A stretch of DNA of 64,000 nucleotides from Tubulanus polymorphus (taxonomy: Eukaryota > Nemertea > Palaeonemertea > Tubulaniformes > Tubulanidae): positions 19,052,450-19,116,449 of the forward strand of contig NC_134029.1 in assembly GCF_964204645.1 (NCBI RefSeq), written 5' to 3'. Position numbers and translations under genes: made by a program. The notes below the pieces were generated by a model. It ran no database searches, was not told where the DNA came from, and worked only from the letters and a program-made list of their open reading frames with translations. Shown here one piece after another: positions 13,001 through 26,900 of the stretch; the stretch's first letter is position 1, and each line of letters begins with the position of its first letter.

Positions 13001-16000
13001 AACAATTTTTCACAGGTTAGCTAGTGGCAACTACAGGGTCGCGCAGGTGGAGTTAACACTTTAAGTCCAAAAAAGATATATTTCTATAGCTTTTCAAGGG
13101 CCTGAAAAAAATTCCCCATTTTCCAAAACTATCAGAAACGCATGTAAGAACCTGGGGCCAGTTGCACAGTTGTGACTTAAGTCAAAAAGTGGTCTTAAAT
13201 CTTAAGACTGTACTTAAGTTGTTAGATTGGCTATAGAACTTAGTTGGTCTTAGACTGGTCTTAAGTCTAAGCCATGACTATGCAACTGGCCCCTGGGGCT
13301 GGTTTTTCAGTCATGACTCAAGTCCAAAAGTGGTCTTAAATCTTAGGTCTTTAAGTCTTATACTGGTTTTAAGTCTAAGCCATGACTATGCAACTGACCC
13401 CTGCACAGGGTTTCCAACAGTAAAGCTACAATAAAAAGAAGTACTAAGGAGGACTTTTTCGGCAATTTTGGGCCCAAAGGGAAGGACTTTTTTTGACACG
13501 GAAAGAAGTTCTTTCCAGTAAAATGAGGACCCATAAGGAAGCATTTAAGGAAGCATTTTCACAATGCCTTCACCAGAATACTAGTAATGTAGACCAGTCA
13601 TACATTCAAAGGTAATTCCATAACGATTTCCTGTACATCCAATCTTACTGACACTTGAATTACAAGGGCTAAGTAATAAAATGCTTCAGTCGAAGTGCGA
13701 CAAAATTGCACACGAAAAATACATAAAATTCAAATTTGGAAGGACTTTTTCATCAAATAGAAGGACTGAGAGTAAAAAAGAAGGACAAAGATGATGTTTG
13801 TCCAAAATATTTCCAAAAAAAAGAAGGACTTGGAAGGCCCGCTGGAAACCCAAGCTATACATCTTTCTAATTTTCAATTAGACCAACGAATGAATCAGAC
13901 AGGTTGATTGGAGTTTACACCAGTTCACTATGACATCATCATTGCGCTGCCGGTTATTATGACCCGCGGAGATAAAAAGCCATAAATACGTCTCGACAAT
14001 AACTCGGCGGCTGCGCGCGACAACATACAGCCTAATCCCATAAAACATTTCCAGGAAACGGAACCATTTTCAGAAGAATCAGCATCGAAAAATAGAAACT
14101 TTTGTCATACGCAGCAGACGGAATAAATAAAATATATATACGTAGTGACCCTAGAAAGTAGTGCGCACCCCCTTTTTATATATATATGCTCAACATCACG
14201 ATGCATATACAGGGTTTCTAGCGCTATAAGGCCAGGACAAAAAGAAGTAGGCCTACAAGATGGACTTTTTCCGAAATATTTGACTAAGAAAGAAGTATCT
14301 TCCAGTAAAATGAGGACCCATAAGGAAGCATTTACGTAATGCCTTCACCAATTAAAAGACATATGCAGCTCAATTTTTCCCATTAAAACAAACTGTTGAA
14401 TTCGCGACAAAAAAATCAAATTTGGAAGAACTTATTCATCAAAAGGAAGGACTAAGAGTCAAAAAGAAGGACAAAGATGACACATGCCCAGACTTTTTTC
14501 AAAAGCAGGACAAAGAAGGACTTTAGAAACCCTGATTTATTATCACCCAGATTTAATCAAAATGTAGAACGATCAAAATGCAGACGATCCAACTATCATC
14601 TACTAGCGAACCCGGAACGTAGAATCATTGATTGCAGCAGTAGCACCGCGGGTACCCAATTGTCTGCAGTTCAAAATAAACTACAGTCTCATCCGGAGTC
14701 GGAGTTTTTGTCATCAACTTCATTGAGGACTCGGAACTGGAAGACGCAGATCACCAATGGAATCTGCGACACGTATTAACCACCCTGAATATCGAGCTAG
14801 TTCCCCGTTACTATACCAGTCACCGACTGGGTCAATGATGCATCAATTCATCTTCCCATACGCCTGCTCAGAAATGAAATAACCACAGCATATTTCACTC
14901 AAAACAGTGCAACAGTGCAACATGACACTAGTTTTTTTTTCTTCAGATGATATCGGTCACAATACAACCGTACACATATAGATATCGTAACACTCTTTTC
15001 AGTTATTACTACTCTGATAAATCAGTAACTATTGGTCCAGTAATATCCACTTGGAGAACTGCTTCGTGACAATCTGACAATTACACATTAGTCATGAGCA
15101 ACAACTGTGTAATTCATTGTGATAACCTTGGAACCAATAATACGTCACCTTGACATAGGCCTAAGTCAATGATAGATATCTACTATTTAATACGGAAATA
15201 TTCTATATATCTCATTAAATACAATGCTCAATAATGATTATCAAAATAATAATAATGTACATGTGTATGGAAAAACCATGTTATTCCACAATTCAATCGC
15301 ACAACAATGCGGCCATCTAGAATCTAATTAGGCCAGTTTTTGGGCGACAGGTGTGTTTAGGGAAGATACACGTATGAACATTATATTAAGATAATCCATT
15401 TAAGTGTCTTCAAAACATCCCAAAATATTTGGATTCTGTACGGACGGACTGACAGACGCATGAATAGCCCACTGGGACTGTACCATTAGGGCTAAAATCT
15501 GATATTACACCCTTTCGACTGAACTGACTGAACTATCATCAACATTTGATGAGTTAAAGATCAATGTCAAATGTTTGAGCTAGTGGATGGCAATTCTTGA
15601 CTGACTCTCGCGCTACCAAATCGCAAGACTCACAACAAGATTCTGCGGCCGATTTATTCATAGAATAGGATTTCCTTATTCTAGCCATTAATAGGTCGAT
15701 TTTCGTACGAATTCGCACCACAAAAATTCAGACACCGAGCAGCGTTTACCCGATCCGATACACAGAAGACACGTATGACTTGCGTCAAGCGGCAAAAATA
15801 TAGTATACACTAGCCAGTTTAATTCGTCTCTTAATTGACACTAATTTAGACACAACAGGAATACGGCGTAATAACCGAAAACGCTCAACAACGAAATTGG
15901 ATATCATTATGAGGTTCCATACAAGCGTAACTTTCATTCGACTATAGTTTTTTTCATAAAATACCAACATAATTGACACGCAAGAAATCCCTATGCTCTG

Positions 16001-19000
16001 CGCCAAGGGTATGGCACCAAGTCTGCTATACAGTACAAACCTCTGTCCCGGGTTTTTACAGGTTTCCCAATTTCGTTTTCCATAAATTTTCCATACACAG
16101 ATATAAATTTTCCATACCCCTAACCTTGAACAGACAATGCAGGCCCATTCAAAGTATCAAATGCCATTATCAATTCACCATTGACATTGACAAAGTGTCT
16201 GTGTAATAAGATATTTAGGCAGATAATCTAAAATTCATAATAGAAGGTAAATTTTTTTTTGGGACCATTTTCAGAATTTCTGTACCTTTCCCATAGGTGT
16301 AGAGGAAAATTTCCATAGCCTTCAAGGGCCTGGGAAAAAAATTTCCATTTGCCTAATTTTTCTGAAACCTGCAAAAATGTCAAGTGTCATTCGACCGTGC
16401 ATGCAGCTATACAAAAATACATGTCGACCAAATCAGTTATGGTTTTCTACAAAATTCACTCACAAGGGGGCTATCCCATTAAGCGTTCCTGAAAACAGGG
16501 ACTCTCCATTCCTGTTCGGTTTTAAGCCCAACGCACACGACACAGGGAAACACCTTTTTTGAAACATGGCTTCGGGAAGCAATTTTTCCGATATCAAAAT
16601 GTTTGATCCCGTATTCCTGTGTTTTTCTGAAACTTGTGCATCAGGTTCCAACTGGCCACCGTTGGAGAATGTGACATTTTCTCAGACAGGAGAGACCACG
16701 TGACAAAATTCGTCAAATTTTCCCTGATTTTTCCGATTCCCTGAGTTTTCAAGGTTTTCCAGGTCAGATAGGATACTACCCTGTACTGATAGGACACGAA
16801 ATACAGATGAATTAACCATGTTCACGTACGTACCTGTAGGGTCTGTTGATGATACCGGAATTCGAGACTGGGGGTTTGTGGATAGTTTCACGCGTTTTCG
16901 GAATAGCCGACGATGGCGGCGGCGGTGGTGGTGGTGGGTGACTGGGACTGATAGACGACTGCGATTGACTGTGCTGTTGACTTTGAGATGCGTTCCGATT
17001 GTACTGACTACTAGCAGCGCCGCTATGATGCTGCTGCTGCTGATTATGATGATTATGATGATGATGCTGTTGCTGGTGGTGATTGAGAGAGTTGCTTTGA
17101 CTATGCGGCGGTCTCTGGGAAGTGTTTATGCCGGATTTGAACGCGCCGCCGTGGTACGAACTGCCGCTATTCTCCAGGCGTGAACTGTGGCCGATTCTGA
17201 CGCCGTCCGACGATCGACCTAAAACCGAGTTCGTGTTGGTCGGCGGAAGTTTCAAGCTACTATGTTTGATCACTTTCTTTACGCGGCGTCCTATATTAGG
17301 TCCACTGGGTTTGATTTCTTTAGCGCTGAAAAAAAAGACAGCGACGGACAACATTTAGAAAAGGCTCAACGAGAAATACAGTTTGTTTTAAAATTACCCA
17401 GTGTTTTTTTCCAACATCAACAAAAATCATAGGGCATATTCTTCACAGGAATGGGATACCGGCACCCCGTTTCATTCCTAAATTAAATTCTAATCAACTT
17501 TTCTCATCATTCAATCAATTTTCAGTGAAATCTATACCATAAACTGAGTGAGAAAGCAGATCTTATATTTATACGATGACTTGATAATTTTCGATTTGGA
17601 AACCTAGAAATCAAATTTCATCGAAAAATGAACTGATTTTCACTGCGAATGACCCAGTGTTTCATCGTGCCATTCGGTGGCGCTGGCATCACATTCACTG
17701 AGGACAAAACATCGAAATTAGATCCAATGACTGCTTAGGTATTCCATTTGGAACGGCGTTCACGACAAACAACCGTAATTGGATATCAAAAAGTAGTTGA
17801 ATGGTAATTAAGTTATCAATTGATTTTGCGCGTAATTCAGGTCTTAAAAAAAAAGTGTCTACGCTGATAATATTAGTTGCAATACGATGCCATACAATGC
17901 ATTGTAAGTCAATTTAATATGCATTGAAGGTACGACATGACATTGTCTCATGGAAAAATTATTATATATGTAAAAGCGTAAGTTTAGCATTTACTTTTAT
18001 TCAAGTGGTTTTATCATTCACTGTTCTATTTCGAGGGTTTATTCAAGAAATCAAGGAAGTCCCTACAGCTCAACAAATTTCCCCGATTTTTTTTTAATGG
18101 AAATGAAAATTCCCCAACTTTTCCCCGATTTCCTTGTAAGTGGCCACCCCGATTAATGGTCTATATGATTGCCAACTGCTGGTGACGGACTAACGACGCG
18201 GCAATTCAACAGACATATCTCGGCACATCAAAGAGTTTATATCGCACCGAAAACAGCTTCCTTGACCCTTTCAGTGCGTCTACACCGCAGTGCGGTGTAT
18301 AAATCAGTGTTGGATTTTGCTAGTACACCGCACTGTGGTGTATTGATTTAATTAGTTATGAGTATTTATCTCTCTTGAAAGATGGCAGCACCTGTCAAAC
18401 ATAGTTAAATATTAGTAACTAACGATACACCGCGCCGCAGTGTAGACGCACTATAGCGGTATTCCCGTTATTCAACACACTAGGGTAGAATTTGTCAACA
18501 ATTTCAAATTATCTCCAGCACTATAGGGTATTAATTAGTCAGCACTGAATGGGTTAATAAGTCGATTCCTAAAAAACACTCACCAGACTTTCTTCGACTC
18601 CTCCTCGGCTAACGTCATTTTCTCTTTCGTCGCTTGGTACACGTCCTCGCCGGCTTGAATAGTCATACGATGGTTCATGCTACCCAACAGGTCCAACTGA
18701 GAACTATAAGAGCAACAACAGAAAAAAAAAACATTTTTTTGAAACTAGCAGAGAAACTTTAATAGATCAGTCATAAAAACGTTCAAGAACCTGATGCGTA
18801 GTTGCGAATGGTTTTCGTCAATCTTATGGTTTTCACATTTTGTAATTAGTCGACTAGAGGTTGCGGCTAGTAATAGAACACACTATAGTTCGGTCTTAAC
18901 CAGTTTCAGTGTCGGCCATCTTGGAACTAGGTCCAAACTACAGCCACCGCACTCAATCCCGTAATTCACTACTTTTCAAACTACAGCAGTGGCGGATCCA

Positions 19001-22000
19001 GGGGGTGCGTATCCCCTTTTTTGGCAGAGTGACCTTTGAATTTTCTACCCAAGACTTTTTGTTTAGAAAATGGTGAAATTGTGAACATATTTCATTACTA
19101 ATTTCAACCAGGAAAGTGCTCAAAATGTATCTAATTTTCCAAAATTGTCTGGAGGAGCATACCCAGACCCTGCCCCATATGTACGTAGTGACCCTAGAAA
19201 GTAGTGCGCACCCCTTTTTCTGATAGATCCACCCCTGTACAGTACTGACAAACTGACATACGAACTTCGCCCGGTGGTTATTGGGTGCGTCTAAAACTTT
19301 TCATTCATTTCAGCAACGCTTAAATTATCTATGAAAACCTCGATCTTTTACGAAGGACAAATTCATTGATTTTCGACAATAGAAGATCGCCAGTCACCCG
19401 AGATGAACGGGTAGAAGGGTAGAAAACACCACAGGAACGGGATATCGAAGACGGTAAACGAATCCCGTGAAAATTACACGATGAAACAAAACGCTCACTC
19501 ATTCGAAAAACGTTGTCATTAGAGGAAGAAGCAGGAGTTAATTTTTTAAGGGGCTGTTTTCGACTGCGAGCGCGTCAAGAAATATAAATGTCAAGGTAAA
19601 CGATCGCATCTGTTCTATTTCCGTAAAACACCCGCGATATAAAAACAATCCAATCTTAGACCTAATGGCTTCGTATCTGCGACATCAATCAGAACGGGGA
19701 GGTCGTCCCTGATTAGAATAGAGAAAATTTAAAATCTATTTTTGGTAGGAAGGCATATATGCCAAAATTTGACCCATTTACATGAGCAATCCGGGTTAAT
19801 TACATAGTAGTTCAGCTGAGTCGATGCAGAGAGATTTGGCTTCGACAATTATCAGGGGGGAAAAAACGATAATCAGAGAATTCAGCAACAGGTGATACAG
19901 CATGTTTAAATGATCGACAGCCTGTTGAGTTATCATTTTTTTCTTCTTTTTCTATTCAACAATCAAGTTTACGGGAACAATGACTGAAACGTGATAATAA
20001 TACAGCCCTGATGGTAGAAGACCAATTACAGAAATCTCGATTCAAAACCAGCCAATTTCAAATATCACGTCATTTTGCTCCGTGACATTTAAACGGGCAT
20101 CTTTTTTTTCTCAGGTGACCTGAGAGGGAGAGAGTGGGCCGCAAGATTAGCAATAAGCCAATAATGAAAGCTACCCACTCCCCCTGAGTTATAGTTTCAC
20201 GAATTTTTGCCAATAAGAAACCTTGGTAATGGTGTCAGCTGTTATTCTCAAAAATAGAACAAGACAACCGTCTTGAAAGTTTAACAAAATAACACACATA
20301 TACATTGCCGACATTGAATAATATAAATACAACATTAAGGTTCGATGAATCAATTATTGAATTGAATTGACTGGCAACCAGTCTAACCAGGCTAGCCCCA
20401 ATATTGATGACGATGAACCAATAGGAATAATTCATGAAAGAGAAAATAATGAATGCCTAAATTCATAACTGTTATTGTTATTTTCAAGGTTCTTACAGAT
20501 CTAGAAATCCAAAATTCCCCGATAATTCCCTGATTCTTGACCCAAAATTCCATGATCATCGTCATCGTAATTGTTATCTTTCATATTTCTTTTTGGCGCT
20601 GTTTTGGAGCTGTTGTTCGTCGAACTCCAACAAATTTAACGCTCATGCGCCAACAAACACCTGGCCTATTACTACATAAGTGAAGATCTTTCAGAAAAAA
20701 TTTACCTGCGTCGACTTTGCTGCTGGATACAATCGAAGCTGCCGTTGGGATCGCCTTGAATGCTGGATAAGTTGAAATGGTACGTTCGCTTTCCATTGGA
20801 AGACACATCGGGTATACTGATCAACTGAAAAATAGCATAAAAATAAATAAGCCCAGTATTTTCCCCGAGTTACGTCTGCATTGCTAACCAATTCCAGAAT
20901 CGACGACACAAGACAACCGTAGAGTAAACTATCCCCAAATGAGGGACATACAAATCTATGGCTATCTACAATTCATGAGTGGAATTGTCGAGGAACCACC
21001 AGTTCGGCCTATAATCACTCGGTCTTTAAAGTTTAATTGCAATTAAAAATCGAACAAAATCAATCATTTATGATTATCCATGAAATGCGCCCCGGCGATT
21101 ATACAACGAGCAATCTGCTTGGTGCTGTAAGTTTCCATGTGCCGAACCTGTATATGTGCCCGTGCACTCGGGCCAATAGGGCAGGGGCGCATGCCGTCGA
21201 TGAGTCTAGCAACGACATCGATCAACGGCATCCCTAACCGGGGATGACGGAAAGGACATACCGTCCCAATAAGCATATAATACACGTAACAATAACCTGA
21301 ATAAAACTCAGAAACATTCGTGGGTCGCCTCGCGATTGCTTTATCCGATCGAGTTCATGTCATTACGATATCATTCGAAATAAAGCAGCAATTAGTAATC
21401 GGTGAACCTTATTTTTGCGCCAGGTTAACTTGATAAATAACTTTATCACAGAGCTATTTTTTTAATTTTTCAGCACAACCGATGACAATAGACTTTAGCC
21501 GACATCATAAATCACAAACTGACATACATGTTACACAGCATAAACAAGTTTTTCAATCAAGTGTATTTAAGTACGAGTATGAAAGAATGGTTGGAGCCCG
21601 TACCTTCCATGGGCATAATAATAAAGTATATCCCCTTAAACTACCATTTCCTTGTGACGTAACACGGTACCCAATAACTAGTGAAATACTGCCAGAAGAC
21701 ATGAACTGCTGAAATCATTGTTGACGCAGTGCTCCTATAGCCCGCATTCGCCCAATAGGTACCATTAAGCCGCAATTGCATGAGCATTTTTGGCCAAGGC
21801 CAAATTAGACCCGGAAAAACTGGTCACACGGATGCCGAATAGGCCCCGAGCCTGTTTGGTTTGACCAAAAATGTCGAAGCAAATTAGAGCCAAATTTGGG
21901 CACAGGTCAAATAATTGCGCGTGAATTGCAACTGATTCGAGATGTGACTTGATTTGCGCGTGAACGCGCTCTCCGATTAGGAATGAACTAAATTCGACTC

Positions 22001-23929
22001 GGGCCTGATCCGTGCTGCAGTTCGGTCTGGATCAAATCGTCTCCGTGTGATCGCAGCTTTAAGTTTTCGATAATTTTTTCCTCGGCTTAATTCTCTGAAA
22101 GGCAACCGACGACTGCAAACCGACGAATTTCAATTTAGACTTACCCCATTTTCACCTTTGAACTGTATCGAAGATTTACTGCTACACGATTTCTGCAAAA
22201 TAAAAAACAAGCCATTATTAGAACCATAGCAAGCTATAACAATTGATCGGTTGCATACACCACATAGATTTCAAAATCATACCTATAAAATAGCCATATA
22301 GTCATTGTATGCATAACGAAAATTACTAAGTTACCTGAAAAAATTCCACCATATGCGAGTCTAGGCTCAGTTTCATATCAGTTTCTAATTTATTCATTTA
22401 TTTTCAAATACATGTATTACTACGAATACTTATTCCGAAAATTGAATTTTCTAATTTCAACTAAAAAAATATCAACCATGCAACCGTACATTTTTATCAA
22501 AACCTCTATCAACTGTATATATGATGTAGACTCGCAATCGGCAACTGTAGATATTCGAAACTAAAAAAATAGATAGGCCTGCTTGGCTTGGAATTGGAAT
22601 CGCCGATTTCAAACTAGCTTTAATGTTACGTTGCCGCGGCGCATTTACATCAAAAACATGGTATTCAAAGAAAAAGAAAATATGTCATTCAGCAAATTAT
22701 TGCCGCGCGGCTTGCAGTTCCAGCGCCACTTGAGGAAATCCGAGGACTGCTACGAACCCGGCTATATGTATATTCAACCACCCAACCCGCCCACCTATCT
22801 ATAGGCAGATAGCAGGCTTTTCACGTTCGAATCATGAATTCTATCGCTGCAGACCGTATATAAACAAACAACGGATTGTGCGCCGATGACAATGGAATAA
22901 AAAGTCATTCGCAATCTGTTTCCAAATCTGAAAATCATTTCTCATGATTTATACCATCGATAGGTAAATCTTGCCGATTTTGCTGAAACAGCACATTTCT
23001 CAGCGAGCGCGTCATACTAAGACCAGGCGCGCGCGTGTGCACGTCTAGCATGCGCAGCTGGTGTATGTGAATGTGATATCTGTAATCCGACATTGCGACA
23101 TTGCGGCGTGACATTTTTCAGTTGTCATTATTTCTATTTTCATATCAGGCTTATCCGCACGAAAGCACCCTGAAATATGCATAATGATTAACCGCTGTTT
23201 TAAGCCTAAAATCTGTATTTTATCATCATCATCCAAATACGATGATCCATCATCGCGGAAAATACGTAAAAAATTCAGTATAAAAGGGCGTCGTTCCAAT
23301 TTTCCGATAAGCCTACCTCTAGTTGTTCTGTAGCCACCATCACACGGAGACGTGGCCCGGGCCAAATTGGCACGGATCAGACTCGAGCCAAATTTGAAAC
23401 CAGCCTCTAGCCGTGCCTAATTACAGAGCAAACAACTCACTCGATACTAAACAATGCTTAAAAAAAAGAAATGGGTCATTTCCGGTAGAAGTTGCAATTC
23501 AAATGCAATCATTTGTCTGGTGCTAAAATTTGGCTTGGCCCTGGTCCAACGTTTTTGTTTGGGTCAAACAGGCTTGGGTACATTTCGCACCAGTGAGAAC
23601 AGTTGTTCCAGGCCAAATTTGACACCAGCCAAAAACACTCGTGTGATCGCGGCTTATTCCTAAGTTATTTGGCTCGGGCCTGGTCCAACGTTTTTGTTCT
23701 GGCCTAAAAGGCCTTGGGTACATTTGGCAACAGCCAGAACAGTTGTTCCAGGCCGAATTTGACACCAGCCAAAAACACTCGTGTCATCGCGGCTTATTCC
23801 TCAGTTTTATCAGAGGAAGAAGAAGGACCCGCATAGTTTAACTGGCAAGGTTGGCTTTTTCTGTTGCTCAGATGATACACCCAAATCCATCTGTGAATTA
23901 TCTTATTTAGAACTTACGAGAATCTTTGA

Positions 23930-23971
<42 letters not shown>

Positions 23972-26900
23972 ATCTTATCGTTTAACTTCAGTCATCATAC
24001 CCGGTATTTTTCAATGAATATGTTAGATATTTCAAATTCTCAATTTTCATTCACTTGTGTCTGACAAATTGTTGACATACATATTTCATTCATTTCCGTC
24101 CTTTCAGCATTACATATAAATTGCGAGCTCTTTTTTGATAGAAGTCCAATATTTTCGACATTCGATAGACATGTTGAGAGGCTAATCAACTAATAACAGA
24201 ATAAACATCATTATTCAACAAATGGTAATAGTCCGTTAAATGGTCGCATGTAAACAGTGGATATCTTTTTTCAACTTTTTTACTGATTTATTAGAAAATG
24301 GCAGAACTCCATGGATGTCAAGCCGGTATATTGAAAGTTGTGGCAGCCATATTGAAATAGCAAGTAGGCTAACCTGAATTTAACTAGGTGTAATCCATCT
24401 ACCTGAGCCCATCACCCCTTCTGAGTTTATAAGAAATTGCACATTATGCCTATTTGAAGTGTGTAGAGCGTCAACGCCAAATTCAAGATGTCCATGCACC
24501 TTAGTGGCAATTTTGGGACAATGCGTAAAATCCGATGTAAAGCGCACTATTTTGTAGTGTCTAGTCAGAGCACTAACAAGAATTTCAAAAGGTCCGCCAT
24601 GGTGGCCATATTGGAAGAGCGAGAAACTTGATTTTCAATATGTGTAATCAATGAACCTACCCTGAATTGAGTTATACACCTACTAAGTTTCGAAAATGCA
24701 ATACGTGAAATTTCCCAAATATTTTCTGATTCGAGGAAAAATTTTTCAAATTCACAAATATTTCCGTCTTGGGAATTATTATTTTTTTTTCTAAATTCCG
24801 AAGTTTTTCCCAATTTCCCTGTTCCGTGGGAACCATGCCCCCCATCTGGGCTGAAATAATATGACTCATGATTATCAAGGGATTCAACGCACAAAAATAT
24901 CATTGAAACTGCTCTTTCATCGTAAAAGTCCGCATGAAAAATTTATTTGACTAAACTGGTAGGGCCTACAATTTTTATACGAGATAATTATTACGCAAAA
25001 GGCACGCGCGTTCTTGCCCGAGGGAATATTTTTTCCGAGCTGAACTAGCGGCAGGAGTTTCAAAAATCAATACTACAAACATATTCTACCAACGAAATAT
25101 TTGAGTTTAAACGCCAGGCCCAACAAAGCCAATACAATTGATTATTGCCGGGGGCGACGCCGATCGATAAATAAAGACGTTAATTTTGTTTATGACGACA
25201 GCCCCCGACGGGCGTACGACTCGGGTTCCGATTACGAAACCGCCGGCGGAAAAACCGTGTCGCTTTTGAAGTCGAGAGACGAAAGGTGAAATAATATGGA
25301 TTAGAATAATAGTAGCAAAAATTGCACGGTTTCGCTCAAAAATGGATCTACATTTCGTTCACAAATGAGTCGATATTCGAAAATATCTATGGCAACCATT
25401 TTGGAATACCGGTCGCGATCTTGACCCAGGCCAAATTTGGTCCATTGCAGGTTACGTCAGGCACAATCCCGTTTACACCAGGGTCCAGTTTCACGAAAAA
25501 GTTTAAGCCTAAAACGGTTAAGTTTGAATTGTTGTCCTCAGTGAAAACATGAAGTTACCAATGGCAATTACACCAAAAATTTGAGTTGAACTTTTTCGTG
25601 AAACCGGGCCCAGCGCCAAATGCATCATTTCGTTGAGTGTCTAACTAGTGAAAACAGGCCCAACTAAATATTTGGACCAGGGTTGTGCCACCAAATTGCA
25701 GCAAATAACTGTGCGTAAACATGCTCTAAACATTGACCACACACTAAATTAGACTGATCAGGGTCAAATCGTCTCTGAATGATTGCTGGCTATCAATTGT
25801 GGCTAGTTTCAATGCTTGGCTGGTCACTTATGAGCTGGCTATGAATTATCACTAGGCCCAATGAACACATAGGGTACGAATTATTTTCCATGACGCACTC
25901 ATTCTCAAGATCGAGAAAAAAATGTTAATCAAGGTCACTGAATAGACATGACGTGCAGCTGACGATGCTCAGAGACTTATCACTACTGACTGTTCTATTT
26001 CACATGAGCCTAGGTCAAATTTTTTTTCGCTGTTCTAAATAGGCCTATGCCTTTTGTGAACTAGCCAAAAATCTGAAACAATAGCTGAAGAATGACGCAA
26101 GACAGGGCATAATACATTTCGCAAAAGATTAAAACTCAAAACGCCTCATCTATTTCTAAGATTATGTATATGATTTGAGTGTGCTACATTTTTGTTTATA
26201 GTCGATGTTTTCTAAGTACAATCTAATTAATCCCGAACCTACTCTTGAAGCTTGACTAATCTGTGCTCTGCAAGATTTATTGGCAGGGCATACGTATTCA
26301 CGGTATGATTAGCACGTCTTACTTGCTAGGCCTAGGCCTATATATTCTTTAACCGTTCTATTGCGGTTACATTTTTAAAACAATTAAGTAGATGACTTTC
26401 TGCGGTTTTGCTTCGTAGACTTCGGAATTTTGAAAGTGTTTCCATCTAAAAAAAAAAGTCGGGCTACTCATAGTTATGATTTAGGTATACAGGAAATTTC
26501 ATTAGGTCTTTCATTTTACTAGTCACAGACAAATTTCCTGGTAGTCTGGCACTTGAATAGGTACCCTCATATTATATTCATTATCAAAAGGCTCCTGAAG
26601 TCGTAACCACCAAGTCCGAAATATCAATTAGCTCGAAGTAGCATGCCTAAATGGGGACAGCTGCGTTGCTTTTGTCTGCTAGACCCTAAAGCCTCAAGAA
26701 AATGTGTGGAAACATCAAGTAACCAATAGCAATTTAATTTTCTACCTTCAACACAATTCTGCTTTGAAAAATTGCTAGAAGAAGTCAATCCATCTAGAGG
26801 CCTAACTAAACACATAGCTAAGTAAAAATTAATTTGCTAATAAAAATAGATGGCAGTGATTATTTAGATTAAACGAACACGACTAAGCAAGAAGGTTAAC

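Noticed and set aside
16818-17358. Plus-strand frames opposite ELL exon 5 (poly-Trp, poly-Met/Leu)
   Set aside because: Shadows of the His/Gln/Pro-rich ELL exon on the other strand.
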